Made by a program: the position numbers and the translations under genes. Under the pieces are notes generated by a model. That model saw only the letters and a program-made list of their open reading frames with translations, made no database searches and was not told the origin of the DNA. This document shows positions 20,862 through 29,333 of a stretch of 64,000 nt of DNA, one piece after another; position 1 is the first letter of the stretch; each line of letters starts with the position of its first letter. The stretch is from Plasmodium coatneyi (Eukaryota; Apicomplexa; Aconoidasida; Haemosporida; Plasmodiidae): positions 1,674,001 through 1,738,000 of the forward strand of contig NC_033566.1 of NCBI RefSeq assembly GCF_001680005.1. Direction: 5' to 3'.

Positions 20862-22094
20862 ATGAGGGTCGGCCACTTTTCCTTCGTTCGACTTTTCCTT
20901 TTGCTGAGTTTGTTGGTGCAGCGCCTTCCCGTGCAGAAGCAGCAGCAGAGTTCCATTCCACCGTGGAGGTACCCCGATGAAGGGGACGACCACCAACCCC
21001 GGAACGCCTTCGCCCACGTGAGCAACCAGATGAAAGGAACGTGTGATTTTTCGACAGCGCCCCTAAATGTGTCCAGCAGTGAGAATGACATAGTGCCTCT
21101 GCTAGGTGGAGGTGACGCCCCGTTGGGTGACGCCCCTCTCAATGGTGATCGCCCCGATGAACGAGTACAACACTGTGTGCAGTTTACGAAAGGAATGGAA
21201 GTGCTCACGTTCGTGTGCCCCAAAAGGAACACTGAGGATTACGTCGGAGTGGAAGTCAGACCAATGGACTGCTTCGAGACAGTTCGTATGCCAAACGGGA
21301 ATAGCAAAAAATTAAGTAACGTGTTGAAAGGAGTCCAGCTGGAAAATAGAGACACGGACTTGCTAAGCATCAGGAAGGTTTTCATCCCACCGACCATTTA
21401 TAGAAATGTTATTTTCGAGTGCACATGTGATAACAGCCTAACCTTTTGGAATAACAGAATGGGTGCCAGGGGTATAATGCGTGTTCACCTTAGGAAGAAC
21501 ATCCTCTTTGGCTGCGATTTCGACCACACAGTGGGTGAAGAATCTTTAGAAGATGTAACGAACGCACTACCTGTAGGAGGAGACGCTACCGGAGGGGCGT
21601 CCGCTGATTGGTCCTTCTGGCGGAACTTCGGTCCTACTGCAGAGGAACTTGCAGAAAAAAACAAAACGGCCTTCTCCCAATTTTATACTGAAGGAGAAGT
21701 GAAAGACGCGAAAGAGAAGGGCATCGTTTGTAACGTGAAAATAACAAAGAGGGAAGTCTACCTGGGGTTGGTATGCCCCCCCGGATATGAAATGTATCCG
21801 TCTAATTGTTTCGAGAGAGTGCTATACAAGGATAGCATAGTGCGGATGAGTGAGTTAATTAAACACCATGCTACGTTTCATGTGGATAGCAACAGGAGGA
21901 TGTCTTTTGCGACTTTTACGCTAAACAGGAATGAGAACCCAGCTGGGTTCACCTGCCTCTGTGTTCGCGTGGATGTCCCGGAGGCGCCTCCCCTACAGGC
22001 AAACTTTGTTTACAACAATTATGAATCCTTTGGATTTCACTTCGGTTTGCTTTACTGGTTGGTGGTGCTGCTTCTGTTGGTGTTGTGTCTGTGA
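20862..22094 (+). CDS. P12p: 6-cysteine protein P12p
   Basis: Single exon, 410 aa. 6-cys (s48/45) proteins are Apicomplexa-specific surface antigens with paired beta-sandwich domains. A signal peptide covers residues 1-~25 (FVRLFLLLSLLVQRLP). Domain 1 cysteines are at 61, 105, 119, 137, 187 and 189; domain 2 at 218, 290, 305, 316, 365 and 367: both full sets of six, with the typical C-x-C near each domain end. Between C61 and C105 lies a low-complexity insert rich in Gly/Asp/Pro (about 80-100). The last ~19 residues are hydrophobic (GLLYWLVVLLLLVLCL), which suits a GPI signal or membrane anchor. It is followed in tandem by P12; this P12p-P12 pair is conserved in Plasmodium and defines the locus. 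The exact role of P12p is not established. Confidence 0.93.
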   Translation: MRVGHFSFVRLFLLLSLLVQRLPVQKQQQSSIPPWRYPDEGDDHQPRNAFAHVSNQMKGTCDFSTAPLNVSSSENDIVPLLGGGDAPLGDAPLNGDRPDERVQHCVQFTKGMEVLTFVCPKRNTEDYVGVEVRPMDCFETVRMPNGNSKKLSNVLKGVQLENRDTDLLSIRKVFIPPTIYRNVIFECTCDNSLTFWNNRMGARGIMRVHLRKNILFGCDFDHTVGEESLEDVTNALPVGGDATGGASADWSFWRNFGPTAEELAEKNKTAFSQFYTEGEVKDAKEKGIVCNVKITKREVYLGLVCPPGYEMYPSNCFERVLYKDSIVRMSELIKHHATFHVDSNRRMSFATFTLNRNENPAGFTCLCVRVDVPEAPPLQANFVYNNYESFGFHFGLLYWLVVLLLLVLCL

Positions 22095-22298
22095 GAAGCG
22101 CGGTTTAGCCAATCGGAGAGGAGCAGTGCAGACACACAGTGCAACTACCCTGCATGCGTGTACCTGTGCATTTAACACCGTGCTGCAATGTTAATTCCTC
22201 ATACAGCGCATTCTTTTTTTGTAAAACAACACCACTTCGTACCGCTGAGTATTACTACGTACCCCTCCGCGTTCGAATCATTCACTTTTATGGCTGCT

Positions 22299-22331
<33 letters not shown>

Positions 22332-23050
22332 CCTTTTTCCTATGTCATTTTTATTGTCTCCCCCCCGAACTTGCACAATATTAAAATAAACGCGTTTGTT
22401 TTGGTAAGCGAATGTTGTCTGGCCTGAGGCGGCAACATAGCAAAAAGAGACGCGCATGGTGCATCATGTGATGATTCGCGTCGACCCATGTGCGGTAAAT
22501 TCTCCTCCGAGGAGAAAGTATAGCAAACGGTTAAGTGAAGATTGTGGGTGTGGCACGTTAACGGGAACCCACTGAATAGAAAATAATTTTTTTTTTTTTT
22601 TTTTTTTTTTTTTGCAATGTGCACAAATATGTTGGTGCATGTCGAGCGTCCTTTGCAGAACGCGTGACGCATCGCCGCACCGTGTGTAATTCACAGCCCC
22701 GCCATTGTAATGCACCGCCTTGCAAGCGGCGATCTGTTGTTGGACGTGTTGCAATTTGCATCTGACGTGACTCAACATGGAGGAGGGGTTTGCTCCGCCC
22801 TCCTAACCCTGTCTCGGCACGCGTGTTTTTCAAAAAAAATTTCCATCCATTTGTTCATGGGTGAAAAGGAAACAAGTACGAAGGAATGAGTACCCCTACA
22901 TATGAACAGGCGAAAGTGTTCGGTTAGCCGCCGCAAAGTAACACGACACGCTGTCGTAAGAAAAAGACGGCATTGTAATTTTCGCCCTTTCTGACAAATC
23001 GCACGGCATCATAGCATTTTATACAGATTCATACCTCTTCGTATAACTCC
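22095..23050. other. Intergenic region between P12p and P12
   Basis: About 0.96 kb holding the P12p 3' end and the P12 promoter. T-runs at about 22303-22331 and 22587-22613 and a GTGCAC at 22619. No coding sequence beyond random short frames. Confidence 0.6.
22619..22624. promoter_or_regulatory. Candidate AP2-I-type motif GTGCAC upstream of P12
   Basis: TGTGCACA containing GTGCAC, 432 bp upstream of the P12 start and directly after a 27-nt T-run, a typical nucleosome-poor position. P12 is expressed in schizonts/merozoites, so AP2-I control is plausible but unproven. Confidence 0.25.
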
Positions 23051-24118
23051 ATGCAATTCCCCGTCATGCGCGTGGTGAAGGCCTCCCTGTGGGGGCAGCT
23101 GCTCGTCTGGTGGTTAACCACTCCGGTGGACGGATTCACACACACGTGTGACTTCAACGACGAGCTAACCCTCGAGTTTGACGATCAGCAAATGGCCAAT
23201 AGAGAAAGAATCTGTACCCTAAAACCAGACGTGCTAGATAAGGTAGTCATAAAATGTGGGTCCGAAAAAAACAAATACGAGTTGTTGCCAAATAACTGTT
23301 TCGAACAAGTGTATACATCCAAGTCGATGAGAAATGCACAACACTTGGTGCAGTATCTTCATGGAGCTGCAGCCATTGTGAAGAGGAAACAAAACCAATA
23401 TAACAACTCAAGGGAGAGAAGAAACTACGATGATGTATTTTTTCGAGTGCCACCAAACATGGATAACGAACGAAAGGCAGTCTACTGCCTATGCCAGAAT
23501 AAAGCCAAAATAAGGGTCCGAAAAAAAAGTGGACATATATACGATAAGGATATTTTCAACACCGGTATTGTGGAAGTTGTAATTCCTACTCTTCCCCAAA
23601 GGATTATCGGCTGTGACTTTACTGAGAACACATCTCCCTTGTTTACCAAAGGGTATGACGTGAATTTTTACAAAAAAGTAGAAAACAATGAAAACGAAGA
23701 TGACGTCATTTGTAGGGTTAGAGCGACGGAAGGGAAATTCATTGGCTTTAAATGTCCAGCTAACTATAGCATCGAACCTGAGGAATGCTTCCTACAAGGA
23801 TTTAACCTCAGTGGCAAGAAGGAACCACTTCAGACCAAGGTTAACCTGAAAGAACTAGTTATGGATCATTACAACAAAGTCTTCTATGCTCGTGTTCCCG
23901 ACAGGATATACCAAAATATGCACTTCTTTTGTGCATGCGTTTTGGAGCAAAAGAGATTGGTTGCCCACTTTGAGTTTATTGCCACTTCAGGTGATGGAAT
24001 TAGTATGAGTGAAGCGGGTGGGATGAACGTTTTGCAGGGCCGCAGTGCTGGGACTGTAGCCACTGGAATGGGTTTCCTCCTGCTTCTGCTCTCTGGAGTC
24101 CTTTACTTTATGTTGTAG
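23051..24118 (+). CDS. P12: 6-cysteine merozoite surface protein P12
   Basis: Single exon, 355 aa. P12 is a GPI-anchored merozoite surface protein that pairs with P41 in P. falciparum and P. vivax. A signal peptide (ASLWGQLLVWWLTTPVDG) ends near residue 28. Domain 1 cysteines: 33, 55, 69, 83, 146, 148; domain 2: 188, 221, 235, 246, 294, 296; both complete. The C-terminus has a small-residue stretch (GRSAGTVATG) and a hydrophobic end (MGFLLLLLSGVLYFML), the expected GPI signal. An Asn-x-Ser/Thr site is visible near NNS (118-120). Similarity to P12p and the same orientation indicate an old tandem duplication. Upstream in-frame Met1 and Met6 are both possible starts. Confidence 0.96.
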   Translation: MQFPVMRVVKASLWGQLLVWWLTTPVDGFTHTCDFNDELTLEFDDQQMANRERICTLKPDVLDKVVIKCGSEKNKYELLPNNCFEQVYTSKSMRNAQHLVQYLHGAAAIVKRKQNQYNNSRERRNYDDVFFRVPPNMDNERKAVYCLCQNKAKIRVRKKSGHIYDKDIFNTGIVEVVIPTLPQRIIGCDFTENTSPLFTKGYDVNFYKKVENNENEDDVICRVRATEGKFIGFKCPANYSIEPEECFLQGFNLSGKKEPLQTKVNLKELVMDHYNKVFYARVPDRIYQNMHFFCACVLEQKRLVAHFEFIATSGDGISMSEAGGMNVLQGRSAGTVATGMGFLLLLLSGVLYFML

Positions 24119-24748
24119 TTGTGCTGCACAGTTGAGGGGCGAAGAACACCCTCTGCCCGAATATTTTTTTTTTTTTTTTTTTTTTTTCTCATCCCCGTCA
24201 CGATGCCACCTTTTTACCTGCTTAACTAGCTTTTTCTATTTTTTTTAAAACTTTCCTAATTTTTTTATCTCCTTTTAATTTGGTTATACCCTGCCTTTGC
24301 CGCCTGATCGGGGCAACACTTCCGCGGGTGCATGACCTAACAGGTGTTCAGTTCACTATTCTCCAGTCGAATTTCGTGCCGTCCTTTTCTGCGGAACGTT
24401 GTTTCGTTTTTCCTCTCCAGGAATGTAATTGCCGATAGGATGCAACTCAGCAGAGAAGCAGGGGGAGGGTAAATTGAGAACCCCCTCTCATGTCATCCGT
24501 TTAAAAAAGGAGGAACGCATAAGTAATAATACGTTCGTTGCGGGGGGAGAGTTTCATCTGAGGAAGGAACATCAGTTGGGGGAGAAGATGCGTGGGGGCG
24601 GTGGCTCAGGGTTTAAGCGTGCTTAGCAGGAAGACTCCCTCCAAAGGGGATAACCCCACGTGGAGTGTAACTAAGTAAAATGGTATAGATTTTTAACAGT
24701 TTAACTGCCTTACCGTTTTCCTTTTACAGCTTACTGGCCCCCCGAAGG
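24119..24748. other. Intergenic region between P12 and NCS6
   Basis: 630 bp with a T-run at about 24163-24187. A polypyrimidine stretch ending in CAG at 24729, only 20 bp before the NCS6 ATG, looks like a splice acceptor, so the NCS6 leader may be spliced (5' UTR intron). Confidence 0.5.
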
Positions 24749-26002
24749 ATGGTGGATGGGGGGGGGTACACCAAGCCGCCCTGCGAACAGTGCGGGGAGA
24801 AAAATGTCTGCATGATGAAACCCTCCAACCGGAAAAAACTCTGCAGGGACTGCTTCACCGAGGGCTTCGAAGAAGACGTACACGCTACAATTGTAAAGAA
24901 AAACATGTTTCATGAAAAGGACAAAATTTGCATTGCCGTGTCGGGTGGCAAGGACTCTAGCGTGTTAGCACATGTTCTTGTTCACATAAAAAAAAAGTAC
25001 AACTACAAGTGGGATCTATTCCTGTTGGCCATCGATGAGGGCATAAAAGGTTACCGTGATGATTCGCTAAAAATTGTATATATGTTGCGGGAGAAGTACA
25101 ATTTACCCCTTAAGGTGTTAAAGTTCGAGGATATTTTCACCTACACCATGGACACCGTTGTTAGTTTTATCGGGAAAAAGAACAACTGCACCGTTTGCGG
25201 TGTTTTTCGGAGACAGGCAATGGAGAGGGGTGCACTACTATTTAATGCCACCAAGCTGGTGACGGGGCATAATGCAGACGACTTGGCAGAGACGATTCTT
25301 ATGAACATGTGCAGGGGCGACCTGGAGAAACTGGCCAAGGGGGTGGACACGATGTCGGAAATGAAGATAGAAATATCACAAGTGGAAAAGGAAAAGGGGG
25401 GGTCATGCTGCGGCGGCGAGTGCACGCGGGGAGAAGCCTCAATAGAACGTGGAACGGACAATCCAGATGCCCTAATAGAAGCTTCACCTGCCACCCATGT
25501 GGAGTTGGCCCCACCGGAAGAGGAACATCCGTTTTTCCTGCCCCGACTGAAGCCCCTCATGTGGTGTTATGAAAAGGAAATCGTCCTATACGCATTTTAC
25601 AAAAAGCTGGACTACTTCAGCACGGAGTGCACCTACTCCCCCAACTCATTCCGCGGAAACTTACGGAGCTTCATAAAAGACCTAGAAATGATTAACCCGC
25701 AGTTCATACTTAACATAATTCACTCGTCTGAATTTTTTTATCACAACAGCAGCAGGAGGAAGGTGCTTCAGGTGTGCGAGCGCTGTGGAGTGTACACGTC
25801 CAACCCGGTCTGCAAAGCTTGCCTCATCGTGGAGGGGCTGCGAAATTATAAAGACAACTCTTTTCTGTACGCCAATACGAAGAAGAAGAAGAATGGGGAG
25901 AGGCGCCGCATCCCCATACAGTACGACCCGGGGGTAGCTGCGCAAAATGCCAAGCGTGATAACAATGCCAATGTAGGGCCGGGTGCGGAAGCTTCTGCTT
26001 AA
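24749..26002 (+). CDS. NCS6: Cytoplasmic tRNA 2-thiolation protein 1 (NCS6/CTU1)
   Basis: Single coding exon, 417 aa. NCS6/CTU1, with NCS2/CTU2, thiolates U34 of tRNA-Lys, -Glu and -Gln in the cytosol using sulfur from URM1. Zinc ligands C12, C15, C32 and C35 form the N-terminal ribbon. The PP-loop ATP-binding motif is SGGKDSS (65-71); conserved C147-x2-C150 and TGHNADD (172-178) follow; the second catalytic cysteine is likely C294 in STECTYSPNSFRG. A second zinc ribbon is C343, C346, C355 and C358. Residues ~200-262 are a lineage-specific low-complexity insert with CCGGEC. All key residues are present. A CAG acceptor just before the ATG suggests a leader intron. Confidence 0.95.
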   Translation: MVDGGGYTKPPCEQCGEKNVCMMKPSNRKKLCRDCFTEGFEEDVHATIVKKNMFHEKDKICIAVSGGKDSSVLAHVLVHIKKKYNYKWDLFLLAIDEGIKGYRDDSLKIVYMLREKYNLPLKVLKFEDIFTYTMDTVVSFIGKKNNCTVCGVFRRQAMERGALLFNATKLVTGHNADDLAETILMNMCRGDLEKLAKGVDTMSEMKIEISQVEKEKGGSCCGGECTRGEASIERGTDNPDALIEASPATHVELAPPEEEHPFFLPRLKPLMWCYEKEIVLYAFYKKLDYFSTECTYSPNSFRGNLRSFIKDLEMINPQFILNIIHSSEFFYHNSSRRKVLQVCERCGVYTSNPVCKACLIVEGLRNYKDNSFLYANTKKKKNGERRRIPIQYDPGVAAQNAKRDNNANVGPGAEASA

Positions 26003-26550
26003 AGTCAGGTGACACATAATCCACATGACTATGAAGCGTTAATCGCGCAGCTTATATGTTTATTTTTTCCTTTTTTTTTTTTTTTTTTTTAATATGTAAT
26101 TATTTTTTTTGTGTGTACGTACACCAACTGCTAACCGTGGAGTACCCCTTTTCTTCCCTTTTTAATATTTGTCCTCTTATGCTCATTTGAAGAATAACGT
26201 AGGCATAGCCAATTGGGGCAACACCGCATGTCAGTGGGGGTCCATTTGCGGAGAAATGAAACGCTGCACAGTAGTTATTTTATTTTCTCTCCTACAACTT
26301 TGTCATTTTTTTTTTTTTTTTCCAGCTAGCCAATTTAAAAATTGTTTTCCATTCCCCAATTCGCTGTAGGGGCAGTTGTCTTGGTTGTCTTTCCCCCCCC
26401 ACCACAGCTGCAACTGCGGGTGCGCGTTATTTGGCGCGTCCGGTTTTATCTGCCCCTTCCCCTATAGGTCGGAGTGTTGAAAATTGGGCACCAGGTAGTT
26501 GTGTCATCGCGTAGTGTTAACGCCAATTCCCCCTTTTTGCGCACCCCAAA
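26003..26550. other. Intergenic region
   Basis: Tandem spacing between NCS6 and the 121-aa gene, with T-runs at about 26072-26090 and 26309-26324 and a C-run near 26392. No gene seen. Confidence 0.6.
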
Positions 26551-26916
26551 ATGAGCAAAGCCGGCCAAGGCGCAAACCTCGTGGAGGAAACCTACCTCTC
26601 CTCCATCCGGAGGGTGCAGGAAAGTATAGAAAAAAAAAAGCACACCTTAAGAGAAGACAACAACATACAAATCAGTTTCAAGGAATGCGATTACGCAATT
26701 AAAAAACACACAAATGAAGTTGCCAAGATGATGAAGGATGCTAGTCACATGAGAGGAGCGGCGAGCACCAGCATAAGTGAGTATTACAGCTGGCTCATCA
26801 AGTGCGATGGGTTTATTAAGAGTTTAACGTGTGAAGACATAAGTATGAAGATCAACGAGATGTTCGATGTGGTCACTGCGGAGATAAACAGCCGGTGTAA
26901 GCCGGTTCTTCTGTAG
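26551..26916 (+). CDS. 121-aa helical protein, unknown function
   Basis: Single exon, start ATG preceded by AAA (typical Plasmodium context). The protein is hydrophilic and mostly helical with a likely coiled coil in its first two thirds (SSIRRVQESIEKKKHTLRED, then KKHTNEVAKMMKDASHMRG). No signal peptide, membrane span or known motif. The codon use and absence of low-complexity sequence suggest a real, conserved small cytosolic protein, possibly a subunit of a larger complex. I do not recognise the family. It converges on the 234-aa gene 319 bp away. Confidence 0.7.
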   Translation: MSKAGQGANLVEETYLSSIRRVQESIEKKKHTLREDNNIQISFKECDYAIKKHTNEVAKMMKDASHMRGAASTSISEYYSWLIKCDGFIKSLTCEDISMKINEMFDVVTAEINSRCKPVLL

Positions 26917-27235
26917 GGCGCAAGTGATCATTGCGTTGTGCATCCCGGATAGGTTAATCCGCTCCACTTGCATTTTTTTTTTTTTTAATTTTTTTATGCC
27001 ACTATGAGTGTGCAAAACAAACGGAAAAAAATGGCTAACGGGATATGTGCAGATAGAAGGTGACGGATGGGTCGTTAACCACGATGCTTCTCCCCTTTGC
27101 ACAGTTAAACAAATCAACGCAAAGTTGGAAGGGCTATGCAAGCGTACAGCGCGGAGATCGACCCCACCACACACACACACACATATATATATACATATAC
27201 ATAGACACCTTCACACTAAACAGATTTGACCGGCG
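26917..27235. other. Convergent intergenic region
   Basis: 319 bp between converging stops; contains a CA repeat followed by (TA)n at about 27168-27190 and a T-run at 26976-26986. Nothing else seen. Confidence 0.6.
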
Positions 27236-27940
27236 CTACTTGTACATGTGCCGATAGACATCCAGGACGTACCTGCGACTGGCCGTGCTCCTCCTGAAGC
27301 TCTTCTGCGGTTCCATGGCGGGATACTTTTCCTTAAGGTGAATATAATTGGTTGTTATCACCTTGCTGTTCATAATTTTTTTATTAAAATATTCGTCAGC
27401 TAGCTGAAAAGTTTTAAAAATTTTTTTCAGCTCACCATCGTTCAGGCATTCCTGCAAGGTGGTCACCACGGCATTTTTCACTTCATTTGGATAATTACTC
27501 ACACCAATGCATAGTTGCAAAAAGTTGTTATTTAAGACGTTGTTAATTATGTTTGAATTTAAGATGTTGTAAAAATCTGGGCCCAATTTTTCATAAATTT
27601 TGGTATAGTTCTTGTATTTAAATTTGCCAATTGACCTGTACATGTCAGGTAAAATGATGCACACATTTTTTAAATCTTCACAATTTAAATAATTTAAAAT
27701 ATTTTTTATTACCAGTCCACTGTTCTTTTCGAGGGAAGTTACTGGTTTGATTAGAATGAGGTTGTTTTTCTCGCAAATGAAAGAGTTAACGTTACTGACG
27801 TGGTGCCACTCGTCCATGTTGTACCTTTGGCGCAGGTAGTTCACATACATTCTGGGGACGTCCCCTTTGCACTGATGGGACGCAACTCCCCTTTTTATTT
27901 CGTTCCCCAGGGCGATTAAAATTTTGGATCTGTTTCTCAT
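27236..27940 (-). CDS. 234-aa conserved-looking protein, unknown function
   Basis: Single exon on the minus strand. It begins MRNRSKILIALGNEIKRGVA, basic and amphipathic, compatible with a mitochondrial presequence. The body is Asn/Lys-rich and helical, with segments such as NSGLVIKNILNYLNCEDLKNV and repeated LN/NN runs, and it is more AT-rich than the genes on either side. The helical repeats faintly recall organellar RNA-binding repeat proteins of Apicomplexa, but I cannot assign a family. The C-terminus SRRYVLDVYRHMYK resembles the opening of an LYR motif, yet the frame stops directly after it and no following exon was found. Confidence 0.7.
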   Translation of the reverse strand: MRNRSKILIALGNEIKRGVASHQCKGDVPRMYVNYLRQRYNMDEWHHVSNVNSFICEKNNLILIKPVTSLEKNSGLVIKNILNYLNCEDLKNVCIILPDMYRSIGKFKYKNYTKIYEKLGPDFYNILNSNIINNVLNNNFLQLCIGVSNYPNEVKNAVVTTLQECLNDGELKKIFKTFQLADEYFNKKIMNSKVITTNYIHLKEKYPAMEPQKSFRRSTASRRYVLDVYRHMYK

Positions 27941-28172
27941 TTGGTGTTAAGTTCCGGTGAGGGTGGACTTGCGCATGTGGGGGGAATACTTTCTTGTGTG
28001 TATTCTCCGTGTTTGGGGGGGTTGCTCCACAATTTGCTCTGTCTGCTCCTTCTCTGCGTATCTGCGTATGATCCATCCTTGTCATGCGAAGCGGCCAGTT
28101 ATCTTCCCGCGGGTGCTACGTTTTATCTGCTTTGCTAAGGTGAGCATGGCAAGTAGTTCCCTACGGTTTACC

Positions 28173-28532
28173 CTAAACGCCCAAGCAGAGAAACAGCCCA
28201 ACACTCACGAAGGACAACCCAAGCACGGACTTGAAGGAGAAGGCCCTCTTAAAGAGCATCATTTCAGTGAGGAAGGTGAAAAAAAAGCAGAGGACGTTGC
28301 ACAGAGGCATTACCAAAGATATGTCTCCCTTCCGTAAGAGGTAATAATAAAGTGCAGACCCTGCTTGGTTAAACAAATATGGAACTACAACATACCAACT
28401 TTTCAGCATACCAATTGTGTCACGAAAGAGACCTTTCTGTTTTTCTTCTTCCCCTCTTGTGCATCCTCTTTTCATGAATGCATTTGTGCATCCCCAGAGA
28501 ATTCCCACTAAGAGGTAAAGGGCCAACTGCAT
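28173..28532 (-). CDS. TMEM234-family membrane protein
   Basis: Single exon, 119 aa, about the family's usual 130-140. Four membrane spans. The N-terminus LLVGILWGCTNAFMKRG matches the TMEM234/UPF0546 pattern 'LWGGTxPxLKR'; the centre PYLFNQAGSALYYYLLRKGDISLVMPLCN matches 'PFLLNQCGSLLYYLTL...DLTLAVPICNS'; the end GLSFVSVGLFLCLGV matches the last span. These proteins are half-size relatives of the drug/metabolite transporter (EamA) superfamily and probably work as dimers; the substrate is not known. The start is the ATG at 28532. It diverges from the leucine-rich-repeat gene. Confidence 0.88.
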   Translation of the reverse strand: MQLALYLLVGILWGCTNAFMKRGCTRGEEEKQKGLFRDTIGMLKSWYVVVPYLFNQAGSALYYYLLRKGDISLVMPLCNVLCFFFTFLTEMMLFKRAFSFKSVLGLSFVSVGLFLCLGV

Positions 28533-29333
28533 GTTTTATGAAGGCATTCCGTGGTAACGACGGGATGGTTTACTGCATTAGGCTGATCCACTCCTTTTGT
28601 GTGTGTGCCCCTACATTACAACATTGGGGGGAACAATTAAAATGACTTAAATGCATTCTTCACCATGACCTTCTTTTGCCTGCACATTGTCACATTTTTG
28701 CAAACACGCAGGGGGAATAAAATGCGCAGTAAGGAAGAGCAAAAAAAAAAAAAAAAAAAAAAGGAAAAGTAGCACCATGGGCGTATGCTCCCGCTGCGTT
28801 GCTGTGTTTTCCGCACATTTCGCATTTTTTTATTTTTCAATTTTTTTCCCCCCAGAGCACCGCAAAAAAAAAAATGCACGTATTCCCCGGAAGAGTTGTA
28901 TTCCCTCGTGCATGCGCACACTTGTTTTTGTTTGTTCATTTGTTGCATGTTATATATATATATATAATTAACTTGTTCACCATTGTGTTCGAATTTTTTC
29001 AAATTTCAAATTCCGTTTGGCTGTTTGTGAGTTGTCCATCGCCGCGGAGGGGGAAGCCGCGCGCGTTGTCTTTGCGGTGCAACGGCCAGGTCAAATTGTG
29101 CCAGCCAAGTTGTGCCAGCCAAGTTGTGCCAGCCAAGTTGTGCCAGCCAAGTTGTGCCAGCCGAAACTTGTCATTCGAATCGTGTCAGAAGAGTTACCCC
29201 CCCACGGGAAACTTCACTTCTAAAGGACGCACCCTTTTTGCGAAAACGTGTTCGCTACGCAGAATAAAGGTGGCGCTAGGATACCGCTCCGGTTGGCTGT
29301 TCTCCCATTCGCCCGTCTTGGTCACCCCGTAAG
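28533..29333. other. Divergent promoter region of TMEM234 and LRR genes
   Basis: 800 bp with an A-run (28741-28762), a TA-repeat (about 28950-28966), and a 14-bp minisatellite just upstream of the LRR start. No gene supported; the open frames here are A/T-run artefacts. Confidence 0.6.
29098..29166. repeat. 14-bp minisatellite GTGCCAGCCAAGTT x ~5
   Basis: Four perfect copies (29098-29111, 29112-29125, 29126-29139, 29140-29153) and a fifth decayed one (29154-29166). The array is GC-richer than its surroundings and ends 167 bp before the LRR gene start, so it is probably in that gene's leader or core promoter. Confidence 0.9.
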
